From contig NZ_JAFBDI010000016.1 in NCBI RefSeq assembly GCF_016908145.1, positions 1 through 50,964 on the forward strand: a DNA stretch of 50,964 bases. Direction: 5' to 3'. Positions 17,531 to 27,086 of the stretch are shown here, piece by piece (the first letter of the stretch is position 1; the number at the start of each line of letters is the position of its first letter). The notes beneath the pieces were generated by a model. That model was not told where the DNA came from, made no database searches, and saw nothing but the letters and a program-made list of their open reading frames with translations. The position numbers were made by a program, and so were the translations under genes. The DNA comes from Marinitoga litoralis. Its GTDB lineage: Bacteria > Thermotogota > Thermotogae > Petrotogales > Petrotogaceae.

Positions 17531-17845
17531 TTATTCGACATTATATTCTTTTACAGGAATAATTTTATCTAATCTAACAATTTCAATTACTTTCTTTACA
17601 TTTTCATTTCTTACATTATGTAACTCCATTGATCCGCCTTGCTTTTTATAATTCATGAAGAAGTATAATATTCTACCTAATCCACTACTATCAATATAGT
17701 CTAATTCTGACATATCTATAAATATTCTTTTTATACCATTTTCAGCTAATTCATTTAATTCATCTCTTAATTCTTCAGAATTATTAATATCTATTCTGCC
17801 TTGTAAAAAAATAGTAGCACTATTTCCGTATATTTCTTTTTTCAT
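17531..17845 (-). CDS. STAS-domain anti-sigma factor antagonist-like protein
   Basis: A 104-residue single STAS domain of the SpoIIAA/RsbV type. The conserved DYIDSSGLGRIL loop carries the Ser that an anti-sigma kinase would phosphorylate. It starts at ATG 17845 behind AGGAGGAG; ten further in-frame codons upstream have no site. No anti-sigma kinase or PP2C phosphatase gene is beside it, so its partner is elsewhere. It is the last gene of the strand run that includes the GH13 enzyme (44-base gap) and has its own terminator. Confidence 0.9.
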   Translation of the reverse strand: MKKEIYGNSATIFLQGRIDINNSEELRDELNELAENGIKRIFIDMSELDYIDSSGLGRILYFFMNYKKQGGSMELHNVRNENVKKVIEIVRLDKIIPVKEYNVE

Positions 17846-17889
17846 ATTTACTCCTCCTCTCACTATACAATTCATTATACCACAAATTT

Positions 17890-19878
17890 CTAAACTTTTT
17901 TAAATACAAAAAAACTTTTTCCTTGAATGTTTCCTGTAATTATTCCATTATAAACCTCAATATTATCCATTTTATTAGAATTTGAACTAAAAACTGGAAT
18001 AAGTATTCCATCATAAATTTCAGATAACCATACAGGTATTTCAAATTCGTATAGCCCTTCGTTTATATTAATAACAATTACTAAATGTTCATCATTATTC
18101 CATACACCATATGAAATAAACCCTTTATCCCATTTTAAAAATTCAATAGAACCTCTCCTCAAAGCAGATGATTCTTTATACAATTTTATCATATTTTTCA
18201 TAAAATTCAACAATTCTTGAGATTTTTCATCATTAAGTTTATCCCAAGGAAATGTTCTTCTATTATCTGGATCTGTCCATCCACCCAAACCAATTTCATC
18301 ACCGTAATATAATCCAGGTGCTCCTGGTAAAGTAAATGACATTAAATATCCTATTTTAAATATATCCCAATCTATACTTTTACTTGCTTCATCATGCCCT
18401 AATGTATGTGCTCTTCCAACTTTTTTAGTTGTTCTAGTAGCCCATCTTGAATGATCGTGATTGCTTAATTGATTTAAAGAAATATATTTAGAATTCAATG
18501 GCAATTGACTCCAAGCCCATTTCAAATGATTAATAAACCATTCAGAATTACCTATAAGTTCTGGTTTAAAATCATCATTATGTTTTTCAGTACCTGTTAA
18601 AAAGTAACTAATAGGATCCATTGAACCTATATAATTCATAACTCCATCCCAAGATAGATTTTCAATCCATTCTTTTGGGGATTCATAATCTTCCGCAAAA
18701 ATTATTGCATCTTTATTAGCTCTTTTTACTATAGTTCTAAAATATCTCCAAAATGTTTTATTAACATTTTTATTTTTTCCTAAATCTCTAGCGACATCTA
18801 ATCTCCAACCATCGGCATTAAATGGTTCTGTTACCCACTTTTTCCCTATTTCTGAAATATATTTCCAAAGCAACATTGTTTTATCATAATTTAATTTAGG
18901 CAAAGATTTATATCCCCACCATCCTTCATATTCACCATTATTCCAATAGAAATACTCAGATTCAGGAGAGTTTGGATCATTAACCACTCCAACATCTTTT
19001 CCATATACATTATATTCGTTTACCCATTTATGATATGAACCACAATGATTAAATACACCATCTAACACTATTCTTATATTTCTTTTATGTGCTTCTTCAA
19101 CTAATTTAGCAAAAAGTTTATCACTTTCAATTAAATTCTTTTCTGATGTTGTTCTTACCTTATACTTTTCATTTAAATCATCTGTATCTTCTACAATAAC
19201 CCCTAAATGCGGATCTATATGTTCATAGTCTTGAGTGTCATATTTATGAGGACTAGGAGAAACAAAAATCGGATTTAAATAAATTACTTCTATACCTAAT
19301 TCTTGTAAATAATCCAATTTGTCAATTATACCTTGCAAGTCTCCTCCATAAAATTCTTTATGGCCTTTTGTTGGATGAGGTAATTCGTTCCATTCTTTTT
19401 TTATAATAGGCTCACCATCATATATGTATTCTCCATTTACGGGATCATTTGATGTATCACCATTATTGAATCTATCTGGAAAAATTTGATAGTAAACTGC
19501 TCCTATTGCCCAATCAGGGACCTCAAAATCTGGTATAATTACAAAATCCTCAATATGCCTATTTTCTACAATTCCTTGAGAATCATATTTTATTGTTCTA
19601 TTTTCTTTTAAAAAATCAATCTCAAAATGGTATCTTACAAATCTTTCAGTTAAAGTAAATTTCGTTGAATAATACCAAAAATATTCATTTTCATGTTCTA
19701 AATGCATATTCGTATGTTTATATCTATGAGCATTTTTTTTAGTTGCTAAATATAACTTACCTGAAACTTCACCATATTTTTTTGGTATTCTTATTTTTAT
19801 AGTAATTTCATCACCAATTTTTGGATTAGTGGGATTTAAAAAATTGTTACTTTGGTCGGAATATATTCCGAATATCAT
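17890..19878 (-). CDS. GH13 alpha-glucan hydrolase (cyclomaltodextrinase/neopullulanase type)
   Basis: A 662-residue cytosolic enzyme acting on maltodextrins, cyclodextrins or pullulan fragments. Residues about 1-120 look like the N-terminal CBM34-type beta domain found in this subgroup. The (beta/alpha)8 barrel follows, with VYYQIFPDRF, DGVFNHCG, GWRLDVARD (nucleophile D361), IIFAEDYE (acid/base E396) and LSNHDHSR (D475). The C-terminus is a beta domain. There is no signal peptide. I start at ATG 19878, eleven bases after GGAGG; the ATG at 19893 would overlap that site. The gene begins 4 bases after the ABC-F stop, so the two are probably cotranscribed. Confidence 0.92.
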   Translation of the reverse strand: MIFGIYSDQSNNFLNPTNPKIGDEITIKIRIPKKYGEVSGKLYLATKKNAHRYKHTNMHLEHENEYFWYYSTKFTLTERFVRYHFEIDFLKENRTIKYDSQGIVENRHIEDFVIIPDFEVPDWAIGAVYYQIFPDRFNNGDTSNDPVNGEYIYDGEPIIKKEWNELPHPTKGHKEFYGGDLQGIIDKLDYLQELGIEVIYLNPIFVSPSPHKYDTQDYEHIDPHLGVIVEDTDDLNEKYKVRTTSEKNLIESDKLFAKLVEEAHKRNIRIVLDGVFNHCGSYHKWVNEYNVYGKDVGVVNDPNSPESEYFYWNNGEYEGWWGYKSLPKLNYDKTMLLWKYISEIGKKWVTEPFNADGWRLDVARDLGKNKNVNKTFWRYFRTIVKRANKDAIIFAEDYESPKEWIENLSWDGVMNYIGSMDPISYFLTGTEKHNDDFKPELIGNSEWFINHLKWAWSQLPLNSKYISLNQLSNHDHSRWATRTTKKVGRAHTLGHDEASKSIDWDIFKIGYLMSFTLPGAPGLYYGDEIGLGGWTDPDNRRTFPWDKLNDEKSQELLNFMKNMIKLYKESSALRRGSIEFLKWDKGFISYGVWNNDEHLVIVININEGLYEFEIPVWLSEIYDGILIPVFSSNSNKMDNIEVYNGIITGNIQGKSFFVFKKV

Positions 19879-19882
19879 ATAA

Positions 19883-21676
19883 TCATCCTCCATTTAATTC
19901 ATTAAGCTCGTTATTTATTTCAATTTCTCTTTTTGTAATTTCTTCAAGCTTATGTTCTAAAAGTTCTTTTTCATTTTGTAATTCTACTAGCTTTTGATAA
20001 TTTTGAGAATACGTAATCATTAAATTTTCAATATTTTCAATTTCAATAATTATTTTTTCAAATTCATTTTCAAGCTTTTCCTTTTCCCTTTCTAATGATT
20101 TTATTCTATTTTTTATTTTCTTAGCCCTTTCATAATCTACATTTTCATTATTTTCTTTTTTTAATTTAAAAGATTCTTTTAATAAAATAGGAAAAAGGTT
20201 TTCAAAATTAGAAAACTCTGATAATTTACTATCATTAATTAAGAAATATCTATCTGATAAACTTGTAATTAATTTTTCATCATGAGAAACCATTATTATA
20301 GAACCTTTGAATTCTTTTAATGTTTCTTCTAATGTTTGAACTGTAAATATATCTAAATGGTTTGTTGGCTCATCTAATATTAAAACATTTGGTTTTTGCA
20401 ATATCAACTTAGCCAAAGCTAATCTTGTTAACTCTCCTCCACTTAATGTTTCTACATCTTTAAATACAGAATCTCCAGAAAAACCAAATCTACCTAAATA
20501 TTTTCTTACTTCAAAATCTTGCCAATCAGGAACTTCCTTCCAAATAATATCCATTACGTTTAAGGATTTATTTAATGAAGAAATAACTTGATCAAGATAA
20601 CCTATTTTAATATTATATCCCCATTCTATTGTACCCTTATTAGGTGTCAATTTACCCATCAACAATTTTAATAATGTTGATTTACCACTACCATTTTTAC
20701 CAAGAATTGTTATTTTTTCTCCTTCATTAATCTCAAAATTTATATTTTTTAATATCTCCTTATTATCATCATATTTGAAATTTAAATTTTTTACAGTTAT
20801 AACTTTATACCCTGTCCTAGTTGGTTCTGGAATTTTAATTTTTATAACTTGTTGTTCTGCCAAAGAATCTATTTCTTCATATTCTTTAATTATTTTATCC
20901 CTAAGCATTTCTCTGAATTTAGCTTGTTTCATCATTTTTTCAGTTCCCCATTTTCGGAAACGCTCTATCATTTCATTTAACCTTTTTATTTCTTTTTCTA
21001 AATTCTTCTTCCTATTAGTTACATTAATTAACATATTTTCTCTAAGATTTAAATATTGATCATAATTTCCAGGGAAATCCCATACTTTGAAGTTATTAAT
21101 TTCCCAAAATCTATTAGCCAATTCTTTTATAAACTTTCTATCGTGCGAAACAAATATTAAAGCCCCTTTGAAATTTTTCAAATAATTTATTAGCCAATTA
21201 ATAGAATATATATCTAAATGGTTAGTAGGTTCATCTAATATTAAAAGATTATAATCTCCTGCTAAAACTCTACCTAATGCTAACCTTGTTAATTCACCAC
21301 CACTAAGCGATTTTATTTTTCTATTCCATTCATTTTCTTCAAATCCCATACCCTTTAGTACTGATCTAACTAATTTATTCTTCATTTCATCATTTATATT
21401 TCTTTCAATTTCTTTTAATACATATTCAAATAACGATAAATCCATTTCATCTGCTCTAAATTGTTTTAAATATCCTAATTTTAAATTCTTTGTTCTTAGT
21501 ACATTCCCTTCTAAAGGCTCTATTTCTCCATTTATTATTCTTAAAAGTGTTGTTTTCCCAGAACCATTTGGCCCAATTAATGCTATTCTATCATTTTCGT
21601 AAACAGACAAATTGACATCATAGAAGATGTCTTGATTTCCAAAATTATGAGAAACATTTTCTATTTTAAAAAACAT
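19883..21676 (-). CDS. ABC-F family ATPase (ribosome-associated type)
   Basis: A 597-residue soluble protein with two ABC domains and no membrane segment. Domain 1 has GPNGSGKTTLL, LSGGELTRLALGR and LLILDEPTNHLD; domain 2 has GKNGSGKSTLL, LSGGELTRLALAK and VLILDEPTNHLD. A charged linker helix (about 205-265) is the ABC-F interdomain arm. The last about 95 residues are a coiled coil, as in Uup/YdiF-like members. Such proteins act on ribosomes stalled by peptides or antibiotics; which one this is cannot be told. ATG follows TGAGGTGA. An 11-bp repeat, GATTATAACAT, occurs twice (21720-21730 and 21748-21758) just upstream. Confidence 0.93.
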   Translation of the reverse strand: MFFKIENVSHNFGNQDIFYDVNLSVYENDRIALIGPNGSGKTTLLRIINGEIEPLEGNVLRTKNLKLGYLKQFRADEMDLSLFEYVLKEIERNINDEMKNKLVRSVLKGMGFEENEWNRKIKSLSGGELTRLALGRVLAGDYNLLILDEPTNHLDIYSINWLINYLKNFKGALIFVSHDRKFIKELANRFWEINNFKVWDFPGNYDQYLNLRENMLINVTNRKKNLEKEIKRLNEMIERFRKWGTEKMMKQAKFREMLRDKIIKEYEEIDSLAEQQVIKIKIPEPTRTGYKVITVKNLNFKYDDNKEILKNINFEINEGEKITILGKNGSGKSTLLKLLMGKLTPNKGTIEWGYNIKIGYLDQVISSLNKSLNVMDIIWKEVPDWQDFEVRKYLGRFGFSGDSVFKDVETLSGGELTRLALAKLILQKPNVLILDEPTNHLDIFTVQTLEETLKEFKGSIIMVSHDEKLITSLSDRYFLINDSKLSEFSNFENLFPILLKESFKLKKENNENVDYERAKKIKNRIKSLEREKEKLENEFEKIIIEIENIENLMITYSQNYQKLVELQNEKELLEHKLEEITKREIEINNELNELNGG

Positions 21677-21749
21677 TTTGTCACCTCAACGATAATACTT
21701 AAACGATATTATATAAATTGATTATAACATTAAAATTATTACATTAAGA

Positions 21750-22466
21750 TTATAACATCAATATTTTAAATTTAAAAACACCTAAAAAATATTTATTTCC
21801 TTCAACTGGTAACCATGAAGGATCAAATTTAAAAAAATCATTTAATTTAATGATTTTTATATATCCTCCACCTTCAATTGGTCCTGTATGATATATTAAG
21901 TATGGTTCATTTTCATATACTATATAAATCATTAAATGATATGGAAAATCTGGATCTTCCGGATGAAAAAAAGCTAGTATATCTCCAGATTTAGCCTTTC
22001 TAATATCTTTTGTAACAAAATCCATATTAAATTCTATTAAATACCTTGCTGTAACAAATTCCGAAAAATCCTTTTCTACATTTTTAATATCAAACATTCC
22101 ATTATTTTTTCTAAAAATTTTTACTCCTAAAAAAGGTATATTAGGATAATTATATCTCAAATCTTCAAATATAGGTCCATTATAATTATTTTCAGCTAAC
22201 CATCTTGCATTGTGTTTCTTTAACGTTTCTTTATATGCAAATCTTATTAAACCAGCACAATCATTATAATTATTAGGTAAATTGTTTTCAATAGCAGTAT
22301 TAATAACAATGTTAGTAAACCAATTTCTAAAAATAATACTTTCCTCTTCAGCTAATTCCAAAGAATCCTCAAATCCATTTAAATTCTTATCTAAGGGGAT
22401 ATATTCTTTTTTACATCCATATAGAAATAATAATATTATTATGAAGGCAATAAAAAATTTTTTCAT
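21750..22466 (-). CDS. DUF1175 (YfaT-like) lipoprotein of the alpha-2-macroglobulin operon
   Basis: A 238-residue lipoprotein: signal ending in LFLYGC, with the lipidated Cys at residue 18. The features of DUF1175 are visible: IIFRNWFTNIV, then YNDCAGLIRFAYKETLKKHNARW, SGDILAFFHP and YHLMIYI. The Cys70 and the later His recall an NlpC/P60-like Cys-His pair, which is inference. In E. coli the DUF1175 protein YfaT is encoded next to the alpha-2-macroglobulin YfaS, and the same pairing appears here. Its ATG lies two bases beyond the stop of the small HExxH gene, so translation is probably coupled. Confidence 0.82.
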   Translation of the reverse strand: MKKFFIAFIIILLFLYGCKKEYIPLDKNLNGFEDSLELAEEESIIFRNWFTNIVINTAIENNLPNNYNDCAGLIRFAYKETLKKHNARWLAENNYNGPIFEDLRYNYPNIPFLGVKIFRKNNGMFDIKNVEKDFSEFVTARYLIEFNMDFVTKDIRKAKSGDILAFFHPEDPDFPYHLMIYIVYENEPYLIYHTGPIEGGGYIKIIKLNDFFKFDPSWLPVEGNKYFLGVFKFKILML

Positions 22467-22467
22467 T

Positions 22468-22833
22468 TTAAAAACCCATTTTTTCTATATATATTTCTTG
22501 ATATTCATAATTCATATTAAAATAATTAGTTAAATAATAATGGTATAATTCATGAATAATTGTATTTCTAAATATATTTAGTCTTTTTAATACATAAAAA
22601 GGTTCTGTAATTATAATATTTTCTTCTGGAATATATATTGCTGCTTTTGAATACTGCTGACCGGTAAGAAAATTATATTCATATAATGAATCTGTTTCAA
22701 TGATAATTACTTCGAATTTTTCATTGAAATAATAGTTCAAATCCAAATCATATGGATATATATGAACCTTATACCCAAAAACAAATAAATTAATTATCAA
22801 TAATATTAATATCAATAATTTTCGAGCTTCCAT
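22468..22833 (-). CDS. Very small exported HExxH protein, putative minimal metalloprotease
   Basis: A 121-residue product with an N-terminal hydrophobic signal (LLILILLIINLFVFG). The HELYH zinc motif sits at 94-98 in NTIIHELYHYYL; Glu113 and Glu116 are candidate third ligands as in gluzincins. It is far shorter than most peptidases, and I recognise no named family. I start at ATG 22833 after GTGGGG; a start nine bases upstream has no site. Its first 44 bases overlap the 3' end of the alpha-2-macroglobulin gene in another frame, and it is followed at once by the DUF1175 gene. It may process or load the macroglobulin; that is inference. Confidence 0.72.
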   Translation of the reverse strand: MEARKLLILILLIINLFVFGYKVHIYPYDLDLNYYFNEKFEVIIIETDSLYEYNFLTGQQYSKAAIYIPEENIIITEPFYVLKRLNIFRNTIIHELYHYYLTNYFNMNYEYQEIYIEKMGF

Positions 22834-25800
22834 ATACCCCACTCCAATACATTGAATAACCTACTGTGTGTAAAAGTTTATATTTCCCTATAGCTGTTGG
22901 TTTCCAATAATAATCAAATGTTCCTTCTTTATAACCATTAGCAAAAAACGATATCTTATTATTATTTATCTGATAAGAACTATACCAATAATTCCAACTA
23001 TCATACCAATTATAATAGAATTTATAAGATGGTTTAATTGTGTTTTCATTATAATTAGTAAGTATTTGAGATGCACCTATAAAAGGATCTTCAAATATTA
23101 AATATGCTGGTATTTTAGATTTAAAGTGTATCTTTGTTTTTATAAAATCGGATAAATGTATATTATGTTGTCCGTTTATAAATGTAATTTCAAATTTTCC
23201 ATAACTAGATAATGGAATAGCGTTTCCTTCAAATTTTACTGTACCATAGTATATATTTTTATCTAATATTCTAGACGAGCTTATAGGTAAAACATATTCT
23301 AACTTTTCTTCGCTAAATTTATACATTGAATCTCCAAATAAATAAATTTCACCGTCAAATGTATCAACATGATAGATATTTTTACTTAATTCAATAACCT
23401 TATCGCCTATTATTAAATTATTATTTTTTAATACTACTACACTATTATTTAATATTGCAAAATCAATTATATTTTCATCTATCTTTTTATTTGATATTAT
23501 TTCGAACAATCCTTTAGAAGTATGAATATATATTTTATTATTTATAGCTCTTAAAGAATATGGATAACCATAACTTTGTCCGTTTATAATCATTTCACCT
23601 TTATTAATTTCAATGAATATATTATATAATTGAAACTTTTCATCTTTCCCTTTGTATAACCATATATATTCATTACCTCTTTTTTCTAAATTATTAATAG
23701 GCAATATTTTTACTTTTTCAGGAATAAAATTTTTATTCAATGGCATAAATATATCAACTAAATGCTTTTTATTTTCTTGAGAGACAATCATAGGATAATT
23801 TTTATATAGTGTTTTTTCTATTTTTATTCCATTGTCTATAGATTCCTTATCTATTATTTCTTTTTCAATTATCTTCATATTATTTATTTTTAAATTTGCA
23901 AAATCTAATAATGCTATATTTACCCTAGCTTTATCTTTTGTTGAATGCCATTTATTTAACAAAAGATATTTTAATACTTTAAATGATAAATTTTTTTCAT
24001 CTTTTTGAGATAACAGTTTTAATAACCAAGAATTCAATTCTATATGACTTATAAAATAATCATTATTATATTCTAAATAAGCTAAATCATTTAATACTTT
24101 TATTTTAGATTTTAGCTTATTATATGCATCCTCATCAAAGAAGGCTAAAAACAACAAATCAAAATCATTTTCTGGTTCAATATTAATATCTATATTATAT
24201 AAATTTAAAACATACCAAACATAACCTTTATAATTTGATTTTGAAAATTCCCCTTTTAAAAATTTTAATCCATTCTCAATAACTTTTTTATCAATTATAT
24301 TTTTATCAATAGCAATATTAGAATTATTTATATAATAAAATAATTCTAATACGTACGAGGTTATATATGTATCTGATTTATCATTAGGCCACCAACCCCA
24401 GCCACCGTCTTTATTCTGATATTTATATACTCTATATATAACATCATTTAGTTTTAATCCATTATAACTATTTAAGACTCCAGATATAACAGAAGATACA
24501 GTTTGTTCAGCACAATAATATGGATATTCTAATAACTCTTCTATATTATTATTTATAACATCATTTATATCAAAAATAGATCCGTCTTTACTTTGTATAA
24601 TTTCTTTTTCATTTCTTTTTAAAATCTCATCGTAAACTTTGAAATTCAATTTAACAACATCTTTTTCAAAATCAAATACAATTGGATATACCCCTTCATT
24701 ATTTGTTTTTATTGTGAATTTAATAATATTATTAGAGTTTTGTTTTACATTTATAATACCTGTTTTAGGATAAATATCCAAATCGCTATTTATATTAAAG
24801 TTTATCTTTATATCATTTTTTGTATTATTATATGCTACTAATGGAAACTCAAAATAATCACCTTTAACCGCAAATTGTGGTAATATTGGCCTTATATAAA
24901 AATCCTTTGTCGATATATAGTTTTCTTTTATAGTCCCAACTCTACTATTTGATACTCCATTTATTGTTATTCTAAATGAAGTAATTGTGTCGGGATTTTT
25001 AAAAGAAATTTTTGCATAACCATTTTTTGTTTTAATAGAAGGTAACCATAATGCAGTATCAGGGAAAAACTCTCTAGTATTTGATTTTTGAGAATTTACA
25101 GCTTTGGTAGAAGCCAAAATATTTTTTGAAGTAGGTAAACTTGCTCTAGAAAAATAAAAAAAGTATTTATTAGAAGTATCAATAATAATTTCAGGATTGT
25201 ATAACTCAGGATATACAATTTTTTCAAAATCAAAATTATTATCAACTAATCCAAAAATAGATTCATCTACAACAGATATAGTATATTCGGCATCTTCTGA
25301 TGAAAAAACTTCCAAATCTACAGTTTCTTTTGGATTATATACATCTTTTGATAATTTAATAGAAAATTTCAGATTTCTGTTTTTACCTACATCTATTTTT
25401 TCAATTCCTTTTATTATTTTATGATTTTCTATGTAAAAATAAACAATAAATATGTTATTTTCTAAAATCAAATCAGGAATTTTTAATATTTTTCCTTCAT
25501 CATATAATTTTCTACCGCATAAAAATGCATAACCATTAAAATCTATTAATTTTATTTCATTGTTATCTATAGTGTAATTTATCTTTTCTCTTTCTTGAAG
25601 GTGTTTTGAAGTATATGTGTATACATAAGTATAAGAATCATTATAAGAAAGTTTTATTTTATATGATCCTTCTTGATTAATTAAAAGAGGTATATTAAAG
25701 TTAGTTTCAAAAGGAATTGAAGAGGAAAATACTATATTATCTAATTCATCAAAAAGTTCTACTTTAATATTTCCAGAAACACCATTACCATTTATATCAG

Positions 25801-27082
25801 TTACACTACCTGATACGGTAAATTCCTTATCAATTTTACTTTGATAATAATAATTATTTGTTTTAATTAGATAATTTCCGCTATATATTTTAACTGATAT
25901 CTCATCTTCCATTTGCCTTTGACTTTCATCTATTGTTATTATTTGTAAAACATAATATCCATTGTGATCATTTTGTACTTTTATTGGAAGAACAATTTTC
26001 CCATTTTTATCAGTGAATGAAATCCCCTGATATATTAAATTTTGATTATTAGAATTTAATGGATAATATCTAATATAATATGCAACTTGAGCATTACTAA
26101 CTGGTTCCTCATTATAATATTTTAATTGAACCATATAGTTTATTATTTCATCTGAAAAATAATATTCTTTATCTGAACTTAGTGAAATTACATAATCTGG
26201 TTTAATATAATTTTGAACATAAAAACCAAAATATTCTTCTTCACCATTAAATGATGCTATTAGAGAATAATATCCTACTGGCAATTCTTTATTTAATATA
26301 TAATCAAAATACCCTCCACCAAATTCATCTGTGTTTATTTCTTCATTAAATAATTCCAAATCCGATAGACCTTTTAATTTCAACGAAACTTTCCCGTTCT
26401 TTTTTGGAGAGTATATATTTTCATCTGCTTTAAAAATATGTATTTTTACATGCAAAGTATCCCCAGGTTTATATATTGGCTTATCAGTTATAATAACAAT
26501 TTTATTATCTGTATATGTTTTATACGGTTTATATATATCTTTAATTGCATATGAATTATTTTTTATCGCAACAATTTTTTTTAGATTATATATCTTAATA
26601 TTTAACTCGTAAACATCTGTATATTTATATATTTGGTTATTATTATCAATTAAAAAAATATCAGTATTATCTACATTTTCTTTCTTTAAATCAATAATTT
26701 TTATTTTTAAATTTTGACCATCATATATAGTAATAAAATCTATAGATTTTACTATTACTATGTTATAATATGTAGTTTCTTTACCCTCTAATTCAAGTAA
26801 ATAAACACCCTCGTTTTTTATTTTTTCATAATATGTATTATTTTTAAATTCAATTTTTTTAGAATATAATAATTCTTTTTTTAATTCATCAATTCTTTTT
26901 TCGTGATAGAATATATCCATCGGATCAATAACATTATATACTTTTAACAAAATATCCTTTTCTTCATACCCTCTAATTTTTATATCCTCCCCCGGATATA
27001 ATTGTGTATTTTCAATATACACATATGAAAAAATATTAATAATCAATATCAAAAACAAAAATATTATAATAAATCTCTTCAT
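22790..27082 (-). CDS. Bacterial alpha-2-macroglobulin with intact thioester motif
   Basis: A 1430-residue exported protease-trap protein. The signal peptide is KRFIIIFLFLILIINIFS and there is no lipobox, unlike the common lipoprotein forms. Macroglobulin beta domains occupy about 180-640 (TDKPIYKPGDTLHVKIHIF is the typical MG start). The bait-like region is near 640-690. The thioester is CAEQ at 857-860 in YPYCAEQTVSS, followed by the all-helical ring domain (GGWGWWPND; YVLELFYY). The C-terminal part contains an unusual insertion of short beta repeats (about 1190-1300) before the last MG-type domain. It traps or covalently binds attacking proteases in the periplasm. The start follows AGGTGATT, four bases past the GGDEF gene stop. 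Confidence 0.9.
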   Translation of the reverse strand: MKRFIIIFLFLILIINIFSYVYIENTQLYPGEDIKIRGYEEKDILLKVYNVIDPMDIFYHEKRIDELKKELLYSKKIEFKNNTYYEKIKNEGVYLLELEGKETTYYNIVIVKSIDFITIYDGQNLKIKIIDLKKENVDNTDIFLIDNNNQIYKYTDVYELNIKIYNLKKIVAIKNNSYAIKDIYKPYKTYTDNKIVIITDKPIYKPGDTLHVKIHIFKADENIYSPKKNGKVSLKLKGLSDLELFNEEINTDEFGGGYFDYILNKELPVGYYSLIASFNGEEEYFGFYVQNYIKPDYVISLSSDKEYYFSDEIINYMVQLKYYNEEPVSNAQVAYYIRYYPLNSNNQNLIYQGISFTDKNGKIVLPIKVQNDHNGYYVLQIITIDESQRQMEDEISVKIYSGNYLIKTNNYYYQSKIDKEFTVSGSVTDINGNGVSGNIKVELFDELDNIVFSSSIPFETNFNIPLLINQEGSYKIKLSYNDSYTYVYTYTSKHLQEREKINYTIDNNEIKLIDFNGYAFLCGRKLYDEGKILKIPDLILENNIFIVYFYIENHKIIKGIEKIDVGKNRNLKFSIKLSKDVYNPKETVDLEVFSSEDAEYTISVVDESIFGLVDNNFDFEKIVYPELYNPEIIIDTSNKYFFYFSRASLPTSKNILASTKAVNSQKSNTREFFPDTALWLPSIKTKNGYAKISFKNPDTITSFRITINGVSNSRVGTIKENYISTKDFYIRPILPQFAVKGDYFEFPLVAYNNTKNDIKINFNINSDLDIYPKTGIINVKQNSNNIIKFTIKTNNEGVYPIVFDFEKDVVKLNFKVYDEILKRNEKEIIQSKDGSIFDINDVINNNIEELLEYPYYCAEQTVSSVISGVLNSYNGLKLNDVIYRVYKYQNKDGGWGWWPNDKSDTYITSYVLELFYYINNSNIAIDKNIIDKKVIENGLKFLKGEFSKSNYKGYVWYVLNLYNIDINIEPENDFDLLFLAFFDEDAYNKLKSKIKVLNDLAYLEYNNDYFISHIELNSWLLKLLSQKDEKNLSFKVLKYLLLNKWHSTKDKARVNIALLDFANLKINNMKIIEKEIIDKESIDNGIKIEKTLYKNYPMIVSQENKKHLVDIFMPLNKNFIPEKVKILPINNLEKRGNEYIWLYKGKDEKFQLYNIFIEINKGEMIINGQSYGYPYSLRAINNKIYIHTSKGLFEIISNKKIDENIIDFAILNNSVVVLKNNNLIIGDKVIELSKNIYHVDTFDGEIYLFGDSMYKFSEEKLEYVLPISSSRILDKNIYYGTVKFEGNAIPLSSYGKFEITFINGQHNIHLSDFIKTKIHFKSKIPAYLIFEDPFIGASQILTNYNENTIKPSYKFYYNWYDSWNYWYSSYQINNNKISFFANGYKEGTFDYYWKPTAIGKYKLLHTVGYSMYWSGVYGSSKIIDINIIDN

Positions 27083-27086
27083 TTAA

